DNA of 11,054 nt from NCBI GenBank assembly GCA_031277045.1, contig JAISLX010000166.1, positions 1 to 11,054 on the forward strand. The letters run 5' to 3'. Source of the stretch: Treponema sp. GTDB taxonomy: Bacteria > Spirochaetota > Spirochaetia > Treponematales > Breznakiellaceae. A program made the position numbers and the translations under genes. Below, one piece after another: positions 5,912 through 11,054 of the stretch; position 1 is the stretch's first letter; each line of letters begins with the position of its first letter. The notes beneath the pieces were generated by a model, which saw only the letters and a program-made list of their open reading frames with translations, searched no databases and was not told the origin of the DNA.

Positions 5912-7444
5912 ATGCGCGAAAAACTGGCTGTCCCTGTTTTAATCGCCTTTTTGGGGGTGCTGGCTGCCCCCCCGGTTCTTGCGGAGGCCGGGTACTGGGA
6001 GGGGCGGGAACGGGAGATGCGCCTTGTTCTGACTGAATCGTATTACCGCTTTGTGGCCGGCGACATTGAGGGCGCCCGGGCCCAGGTGGATACGGCTTAC
6101 AGGGACTATTACCAGGGGGATTTTGAAAACAGCGTCCGGACCGTTATCTCCGCCGCCCGTGCGGACAACATAGACGAGTGGTTTGAGTATGTCAGAACTT
6201 CCCTGGGTTCCGGCAAGCCCCAGAAAGAAATGCGGGAAGACTTTGACCAGCTTAACCGCCTGCTTTCGGTAAGCGCCCGGCGGCTTGACGGCATAGAGGA
6301 GCCTGTCGCGGCGGCGGTTAACTGGACCAAAACGGCGGAAGAAATGGCAGTCTGTCTGGACAATGCCTACGAGCGGTACCTGGCGGGGGACCCCAAGGGC
6401 GCCAAGGACGAGGTGGATGTTGCCTATTTTCAGTACTACGAAAAACTGGGTTTCGAGAAAATCGTGCTGTCGCGTATTTCGGGCGAGCGGGCCAGCACGG
6501 TGGAGTACCAGTTCAGCGCCGCCAAGCGGGCCATCAGCCGGGGGGAGCCTGCGGCGGCGGTAAAGGAAAGCCTTGACACCCTGGCGGGCTATCTGAAGGA
6601 AGACGCGGCCACGCTGGACAGCGCGGTCGAAAGCGCCCTGGGGGTGTTTCTGGGTTCCCTGCTGATCATCGTCCGGGAAGGTTTCGAGGCCATCATCATC
6701 GTGGGGGCCATTATCGCCTACCTCCTCAAAAGCGGCAACAAGAAGAGTACCCTCCCGGTGTACTGGGGCTCCCTTATCGCACTGGGGGTCAGCGTTGTTA
6801 TGGCGTGGATTCTGAACCGGATCACCGCCACGGTGGCCGGCGGGCAGAGCCAGGAGATTATTGAGGGGGCCACGATGCTGCTGGCGGTGGCGGTGCTGTT
6901 CTATGTGAGCAACTGGATGGTATCCAAGGCCGAAGCCGAAGCCTGGACCGGCTACATCGAAAACAAGGTGCAGAGTTCTCTTGCCCGGGGCAGCGTGTTT
7001 TCTCTTGCCTTTGCCGCCTTCCTGGCGGTGTTCCGCGAAGGCGCGGAGACAATCCTGTTTTACCAGGCGCTTCTGGCCCAGACCCAGACCTACGTCAACA
7101 TGATATGGCTGGGTTTGGGTATTGGTATTGTCCTGCTGGTGGTTGTCTACATCCTCATCCGCTTTCTTAGTATCAGGCTGCCCCTAAAGCCCTTCTTTCT
7201 GGGTACCAGCATCCTGCTCTTTGTCATGTCCATCACTTTTGCCGGTAATGGGATCAAGGAACTGCAGGAGGGGAACCTTGTCAGCGTAAGCCCCATACCG
7301 GGGCTCGGCTCGGTGGGTATTCTGGGGATCTACCCCACACTGGAAACCCTGATTCCCCAGATCGCGCTGCTGGCTGTAACGGTGGTTACGTTTGTTGTCC
7401 AACTCCGGCGGAACGCCAAAAAAGCGGCGAAGACGGTTTCATAG
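5912..7444 (+). CDS. FTR1-family iron permease with duplicated periplasmic domain
   Basis: Iron permease of the FTR1/EfeU family, 510 residues. A signal peptide (1 to about 25, ending PVLA) is followed by a periplasmic helical region of about 220 residues, then seven membrane helices. The two iron-handling motifs of the family are present: REGFE (255-259) and REGAE (375-379). The periplasmic part is an internal duplication: a unit with AGD..GA...VD.AY..YY starts near residue 43 and again near 151, about 108 residues apart. The start is ATG at 5912, five bases after AGGAGG; an adjacent TTG at 5909 is less likely. It heads an operon with P19, the DUF2318 protein and FtsX-type permeases, the arrangement around Campylobacter Cj1658. 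P19 is thought to present iron to this permease. Whether ferrous or ferric iron is moved is not decided by sequence. Confidence 0.93.
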   Translation: MREKLAVPVLIAFLGVLAAPPVLAEAGYWEGREREMRLVLTESYYRFVAGDIEGARAQVDTAYRDYYQGDFENSVRTVISAARADNIDEWFEYVRTSLGSGKPQKEMREDFDQLNRLLSVSARRLDGIEEPVAAAVNWTKTAEEMAVCLDNAYERYLAGDPKGAKDEVDVAYFQYYEKLGFEKIVLSRISGERASTVEYQFSAAKRAISRGEPAAAVKESLDTLAGYLKEDAATLDSAVESALGVFLGSLLIIVREGFEAIIIVGAIIAYLLKSGNKKSTLPVYWGSLIALGVSVVMAWILNRITATVAGGQSQEIIEGATMLLAVAVLFYVSNWMVSKAEAEAWTGYIENKVQSSLARGSVFSLAFAAFLAVFREGAETILFYQALLAQTQTYVNMIWLGLGIGIVLLVVVYILIRFLSIRLPLKPFFLGTSILLFVMSITFAGNGIKELQEGNLVSVSPIPGLGSVGILGIYPTLETLIPQIALLAVTVVTFVVQLRRNAKKAAKTVS

Positions 7445-7448
7445 TTTG

Positions 7449-7469
7449 GCAGATCGTAGATCGATCTGC
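7449..7469 (+). other. Intergenic hairpin between FTR1 and P19 genes
   Basis: GCAGATCG, loop TAGAT, CGATCTGC is a perfect 8-bp stem five bases after the FTR1 stop. Only three T follow, so full termination is unlikely. It may trim or stabilise the mRNA and set different levels of permease and P19. A small GGTCT/AGACC palindrome lies at 7490-7501. Confidence 0.55.
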
Positions 7470-7529
7470 TTTGCGGTGGTTACTAACCCGGTCTTGAGAC
7501 CAGGGAAAAAATTATAAGGAGAAAGTACA

Positions 7530-8117
7530 ATGAAAATCAGAACACTGATGGTACTTCTTTTGGTTGCCCTCTGCGCGGGCTTTGCCTTTGCCGGAGGAGA
7601 GAAGGAGGGGGCCCGCCCCGCCAGTACGGTAAGCCCCGGCGAGGAAGCGGGTTTTGAGGAATTCCCCATTGGGGACGACAGGGAGCTTGGCCCCATCAAT
7701 GTGGCGGGCGTGTATTTTCAGCCCGTGGACATGCTGCCCGTGGGGAACAGCCTTCCGGCGTCCCAGTCGGACATGCACATGGAGGCGGATATTTCCGCCG
7801 CCGAGGGGAACGGCCTTGGTTACGGGGTGGGGGACTTTGTGCCCTACCTGACGGTGAAGTACGAAATCGCCAAGTCCGACGGTTCCTGGAAAACTGACGG
7901 GGCCTTTATGCCCATGAACGCCAGCGACGGCCCCCATTACGGCGCCAACCTCAAGCTGAACGGCGCGGGCACCTACAAGGTCCGCTTTATCATCCAGAAT
8001 CCCGACAGCTTTGGTTACCTGCTCCATGTGGATCAGGCCACAGGGGTTCCCGGCCGGTTTTGGCAGCAGCCCCTGGTGGCGGAGTGGGATTTCGACTTTG
8101 TTCCCCGGGTCTGGTAG
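7530..8117 (+). CDS. P19/Tp34-family periplasmic iron-transport protein
   Basis: Periplasmic metal-binding protein of 195 residues, of the Fe2+ transport P19 family (Campylobacter P19, E. coli FetP, T. pallidum Tp34). These are dimeric immunoglobulin-like proteins that bind copper and iron and work with an FTR1 permease. The signal peptide covers residues 1-21 (ending AGFAFA); Cys15 lies inside its hydrophobic stretch and is a poor lipobox, so a soluble protein is more likely than a lipoprotein such as Tp34. Candidate ligands match family positions: H83 and E85 in SDMHMEADI, M129 and H136 (seven apart, as in P19) before YGANLKL, and H166 in LLHVD. Start ATG at 7530 with AAGGAG eight bases before. 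It is separated from FTR1 by 85 bases including a hairpin, and a terminator-like stem follows it. Confidence 0.94.
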   Translation: MKIRTLMVLLLVALCAGFAFAGGEKEGARPASTVSPGEEAGFEEFPIGDDRELGPINVAGVYFQPVDMLPVGNSLPASQSDMHMEADISAAEGNGLGYGVGDFVPYLTVKYEIAKSDGSWKTDGAFMPMNASDGPHYGANLKLNGAGTYKVRFIIQNPDSFGYLLHVDQATGVPGRFWQQPLVAEWDFDFVPRVW

Positions 8118-8141
8118 GGTTTCCTTATTAGGTTAGGATTG

Positions 8142-8162
8142 GGGGGCAGGTTTTCCGCCCCC
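8142..8162 (+). terminator. Terminator-like hairpin after the P19 gene
   Basis: GGGGGC and GCCCCC form a 6-bp GC stem, which an inner GG/CC can extend across a TTTT loop. The following bases are T-rich (TATGTTTATTGTCTGTTT) but not an unbroken T run, so termination may be partial. A separate promoter follows, consistent with a transcription break here. Confidence 0.6.
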
Positions 8163-8184
8163 TATGTTTATTGTCTGTTTCGTG

Positions 8185-8213
8185 TTCTAATTCGTGTCTG
8201 TCTATTTTATAAT
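8185..8213 (+). promoter_or_regulatory. Second promoter, for the DUF2318 and permease genes
   Basis: A perfect -10 TATAAT (8208-8213) stands 17 bases after TTCTAA (8185-8190), a poor -35. The 144-base gap between P19 and the next gene is AT-rich compared with its surroundings, as expected of a promoter region. The weak -35 may mean that an activator is needed. Confidence 0.6.
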
Positions 8214-8261
8214 GTAGATGGATTATGAATAAACTCTAATTCCTTCCAAAAACGAGGGAGC

Positions 8262-9512
8262 ATGTTAAAATATCTCATACAGGTTATTCAGAATTTGTTA
8301 AGCGCCGCTATTTTGTCGGCCCTGCTGGCCGCCTTGGTCTGGAAGACCGGCGGCGCCGGGGCGGCGGGGAAACGGCGGTTTTTGATCTGGGGCGCCGCGG
8401 GAAGCGCCGCCGCCCTGCTTGTCGCGGTATTGCGGCGCACGACCCGGCTTATCAACCGGGAGTACATCAACACCGCCGTCCTGTCCCTGGCGATACCGGG
8501 AGCTGTGTTTTTTATCGTTCTTCTGTGGGCGTTCCGAAAAAGGGAGGAGCTTCGGGACAAACTGCGTTCCTGGGCAGCGCCGTTCCTGACCGGGGCGCTT
8601 TTGCTGTACGCCCTGCCCACGATATTCCTCTACCCCCCGGAATTTGTTTTGCCAGGACAGAGCGTATTCACTACCGATTTTCTTTACAAGCTGATTGGAT
8701 TCCTCGCGGGGATTCTTGTCGTAATTTTGGGCGGCCTGGGACTTTTTGCGACCGCGAAGGCCCTGCCCTTTAACCGGGTAAAAATTGTCCTGAGCGCCGC
8801 CCTGGCGGTGAATCTGGTACACCAGCTTTCCGTGATTGTTCAGTTCCTGCTGGCCCGGCGGATTATTTCCGTGCCCCGGCCGGTGTTCAGGGTGATGGTG
8901 TGGATCATCAACAATAACAGTGTGTTTTTGTATCTTGTCATGGGCCTGAGTTTCTGCGTTCCCCTGCTGCTGTGCCTGGGGAATTTGGGGCCCCTCCCCG
9001 CCGCCAGGAATCCGGCGGAACAGCGGAAACTGCGGGCGGGCCGGCGGAACCAATGGCGCTGGGGGGCGGTAGTAGCCGCCGCCTACCTAAGCGCGGCGCT
9101 GTTCCTTACGGTTGTTAAAAGCTACAACGAGCGCGGGGTGGTCCTTGCCCCCGCCGAACCCATGACCATTGTCGGGGACGAGATCATTATCCCCATCGAA
9201 AAAATAGAGGACGGCCACCTGCACCGTTACAACTACCTGGCCGCCGGTGATATCGAGATGCGGTTTATCGTGATAAAGAAAAACGATGTTGCCTACGGCG
9301 TGGGCCTGGATGCCTGCGACATCTGCGGGCCGACGGGCTACTACGAGCGGAAGAACGAGGTTATCTGCCGGCTCTGCGATGTGGTCATGAATATTTCTAC
9401 CATCGGCTTTAAGGGGGGCTGCAATCCCGTGCCCCTGGCCTATACGCTGCGGAGCGGCAATATGGTGATTGATACGGCGAATCTGGAAAAAGAACGAAAC
9501 AGATTCAAGTGA
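8262..9512 (+). CDS. DUF2318/FtrD-like membrane protein with cysteine cluster
   Basis: Membrane protein of 416 residues with about eight hydrophobic segments in the first 290 and a C-terminal extracytoplasmic domain. That domain has a cysteine cluster: C352-x2-C355 (DACDICG), C369-x2-C372 (CRLCD) and C387 (GGCNP), plus the sequence GPTGYYE. This layout is that of the DUF2318 family, described as a membrane iron-sulfur protein, found beside FTR1 and P19 genes (Campylobacter Cj1660). A role in electron transfer, or in reducing metal during uptake, is the family hypothesis and is not proven here. Start ATG at 8262 after GAGGGAG (8254-8260), which is close to the ATG. A terminator-like stem and its own promoter lie upstream; the next gene follows after 16 bases, so it is co-transcribed with the permeases. 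Confidence 0.88.
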   Translation: MLKYLIQVIQNLLSAAILSALLAALVWKTGGAGAAGKRRFLIWGAAGSAAALLVAVLRRTTRLINREYINTAVLSLAIPGAVFFIVLLWAFRKREELRDKLRSWAAPFLTGALLLYALPTIFLYPPEFVLPGQSVFTTDFLYKLIGFLAGILVVILGGLGLFATAKALPFNRVKIVLSAALAVNLVHQLSVIVQFLLARRIISVPRPVFRVMVWIINNNSVFLYLVMGLSFCVPLLLCLGNLGPLPAARNPAEQRKLRAGRRNQWRWGAVVAAAYLSAALFLTVVKSYNERGVVLAPAEPMTIVGDEIIIPIEKIEDGHLHRYNYLAAGDIEMRFIVIKKNDVAYGVGLDACDICGPTGYYERKNEVICRLCDVVMNISTIGFKGGCNPVPLAYTLRSGNMVIDTANLEKERNRFK

Positions 9513-9528
9513 ATAACAAGGAGCGTGT

Positions 9529-10848
9529 ATGTTTTGGAGGATGATCCGGGGCGCCCTGTTCCGGCAGTGGAAGAAGATGCTCATGGTGGCCTTTACGATT
9601 GCCCTGGGCTCCTCTCTGGCCACCGCCATGCTGAACGTCATGCTTGACGTGGGAGACAAGGTAAACCAGGAATTAAAGGCCTACGGCGCGAACATCAACG
9701 TCATGCCGCGGGGGGCCTCGCTGCTGGACGACCTCTACGGGGTCAGCGAAGGCTCCGGGGTGTCGGACAAATATTTAAGCGAAGCCGAACTGGGAAACAT
9801 TAAAACTATTTTTTGGGCCTTTAACATCGTGGACTTTACGCCCTACCTGAACGCCAGGGTGCGTATCCTTTCCCCCGGCTCCGGGGGGGAGGCTGCCGCG
9901 GCGTTTTCCGCCGGGCCGGAAATCAAACTGGTGGGGACCTGGTTTGACCGCCATCTGGAACTGCCCACCGGGGAGGAACTGGATACGGGAATGCGGAACA
10001 TGAAAAGCTGGTGGGACCTGCGGGGCCGCTGGCTGACCAGGGACGATACGGACGCCGCCATGCTGGGGGAGACCCTGGCGGCCCGCCACCACGTCAAGCC
10101 GGGAGATACCGTGACGGTACAGTCCGGAGACCGGCAGCGGACCTTTACCGTGGCGGGGATTTTTAACGCCGGGGGGGACGAGGACGAGGAAATGTACGTG
10201 CCCCTCCCGGCGGCCCAGGAACTTACCGGCCGTCCGGGGCTTGTAAGCCGGGTAGAGGTAAGCGCCCTTACCACCCCGGACAACGAGCTTTCCCGCCGGG
10301 CGGCCCAGGACCCCAACAGCCTTTCGATTAAGGAATGGGAGACGTGGTACTGCACGGCCTATGTGAGCGCTATCTGCTACCAGATCGACGAGGTGATCAC
10401 CGGCGCCGTTTCCAAACCTATCCGCCAGGTTGCCGAATCCGAAGGGGTGGTGCTGGAAAAAACCCAGCTTCTGATGCTGCTTATCACGATCCTGAGCCTT
10501 GCCGGGTCGGCCCTGGGAATCTCCAACCTGGTAACCGCCAGCGTCATGGAACGGGCCGGAGAGATCGGCCTTCTCAAGGCTGTGGGGGCTCACGACGGCC
10601 CCATCTCGCGGCTGGTGCTGGCGGAAATCCTGATCACCGGAATTGCCGGCGGCGTGGGAGGCTACTTTGCCGGGCTGGGCTTCGCCCAGATCATTGGGCA
10701 GTCGGTGTTCAATTCTTCGATAGATATTAAGCCCCTGGTTATCCCCCTGGTGGCGGTGCTGGTGTTTCTGGTTACTATGGCGGGGAGTATCCCTTCTATT
10801 AGGCTGCTCCTCTCCCTGCGTCCCGCGGAGGTGCTTCATGGCCGCTAG
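9529..10848 (+). CDS. FtsX/MacB-type ABC permease of the iron-associated system
   Basis: Permease of 439 residues with the MacB/FtsX architecture: one membrane helix near the N terminus (about 19-40), a periplasmic domain of roughly 270 residues, then three helices near 315-340, 362-385 and 402-425. The segment VMERAGEIGLLKAVGAHDGPI between helices 2 and 3 is the coupling region that contacts the ATPase in this family. Such proteins usually transmit force from a cytoplasmic ATPase to periplasmic partners and do not form a classical channel. No ATPase gene is in view; in Campylobacter one follows the second permease. Start ATG at 9529 five bases after AAGGAG. Sequence near the N terminus (YGANINVMP) resembles the start of the next gene (YGANL), so the two permeases are probably paralogs. 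Substrate or task unknown. Confidence 0.9.
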   Translation: MFWRMIRGALFRQWKKMLMVAFTIALGSSLATAMLNVMLDVGDKVNQELKAYGANINVMPRGASLLDDLYGVSEGSGVSDKYLSEAELGNIKTIFWAFNIVDFTPYLNARVRILSPGSGGEAAAAFSAGPEIKLVGTWFDRHLELPTGEELDTGMRNMKSWWDLRGRWLTRDDTDAAMLGETLAARHHVKPGDTVTVQSGDRQRTFTVAGIFNAGGDEDEEMYVPLPAAQELTGRPGLVSRVEVSALTTPDNELSRRAAQDPNSLSIKEWETWYCTAYVSAICYQIDEVITGAVSKPIRQVAESEGVVLEKTQLLMLLITILSLAGSALGISNLVTASVMERAGEIGLLKAVGAHDGPISRLVLAEILITGIAGGVGGYFAGLGFAQIIGQSVFNSSIDIKPLVIPLVAVLVFLVTMAGSIPSIRLLLSLRPAEVLHGR

Positions 10849-10872
10849 GCGGCGGGCCGTTACGGGGGCCGC

Positions 10873-11054
10873 ATGAATAAACAGCGATTCTACGTCAAGA
10901 TGGTGGTAAGTTCCCTGCTCCGCCGGCGGTCCCGAATGATCGTGGCCCTGCTGGCGGTGGCCGTGGGGGCGACGATCCTTTCGGGGCTTATCACCATTTA
11001 CTACGACATTCCCAAACAGATGGGCCTGGAATTCCGTTCTTACGGGGCCAACCT
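10873..11054 (+). CDS. Second FtsX/MacB-type ABC permease, N-terminal part, cut by window end
   Basis: Sixty codons are visible from ATG at 10873: a basic start (MNKQRFYVKMVVSSLLRRRS), one membrane helix (MIVALLAVAVGATILSGLI), and the opening of a periplasmic domain ending FRSYGANL. This copies the layout of the preceding permease, pointing to a two-subunit transporter. It begins 24 bases after that gene's stop. The ribosome binding site is only a G run (ACGGGGG), so coupled translation is likely. An earlier ATG at 10838 is in another frame and stops after 12 codons. Confidence 0.85.
   Translation, partial: MNKQRFYVKMVVSSLLRRRSRMIVALLAVAVGATILSGLITIYYDIPKQMGLEFRSYGAN

Overview
The window looks like chromosomal DNA from a GC-rich spirochete, most likely a Treponema-type organism. 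Three things point there: a four-gene riboflavin uptake operon of the spirochetal RfuABCD type, a Tp34/P19-family iron protein beside an FTR1 permease, and signal peptides ending FAAGTKEN and FAGGEKEG, a style common in treponemes. Species cannot be named from sequence alone. Every complete gene has a plausible start and ribosome binding site or coupling overlap, and nothing looks phage- or transposon-derived.

Left part, all on the minus strand. At the edge (1-353) is the N-terminal part of a YtrA-type GntR repressor. Its start codon is unclear because a cluster of three adjacent palindromes (261-350) lies where the start should be. Upstream is a perfect operator-like inverted repeat (372-393). 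Then comes a minisatellite of ten 21-bp units (480-698), each carrying a perfect Shine-Dalgarno sequence on the plus strand and an anti-Shine-Dalgarno sequence on the minus strand. From 704 to 5515, read right to left, runs the operon rfuA (binding protein), rfuB (double ABC ATPase), rfuC and rfuD (two permeases). The last three genes overlap by GTGA or are tightly spaced. The operon is preceded by a promoter, an FMN riboswitch (RFN element) and a Rho-independent terminator. This leader is the strongest evidence that the substrate is riboflavin rather than a nucleoside, which related BMP-family transporters carry.

Right part, all on the plus strand. A divergent promoter at 5841-5869 drives an iron import cluster: FTR1 permease with a duplicated periplasmic domain, P19/Tp34 periplasmic metal-binding protein, a terminator-like hairpin and a second promoter, a membrane protein with a cysteine cluster of the DUF2318/FtrD-like type, and two FtsX/MacB-type ABC permeases, the second cut by the window end. 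This gene order resembles the P19 iron system of Campylobacter jejuni (Cj1658 onward), where an ATPase and thioredoxin-like proteins follow. Those may lie just outside the window.

Together the window pairs FMN-controlled riboflavin import, back to back, with an iron import system that has a predicted redox membrane component. Shared physiology is an inference. The most unusual non-coding signals are the Shine-Dalgarno minisatellite, the palindrome cluster at the regulator start, and an extra hairpin inserted into the first conserved loop of the riboswitch.
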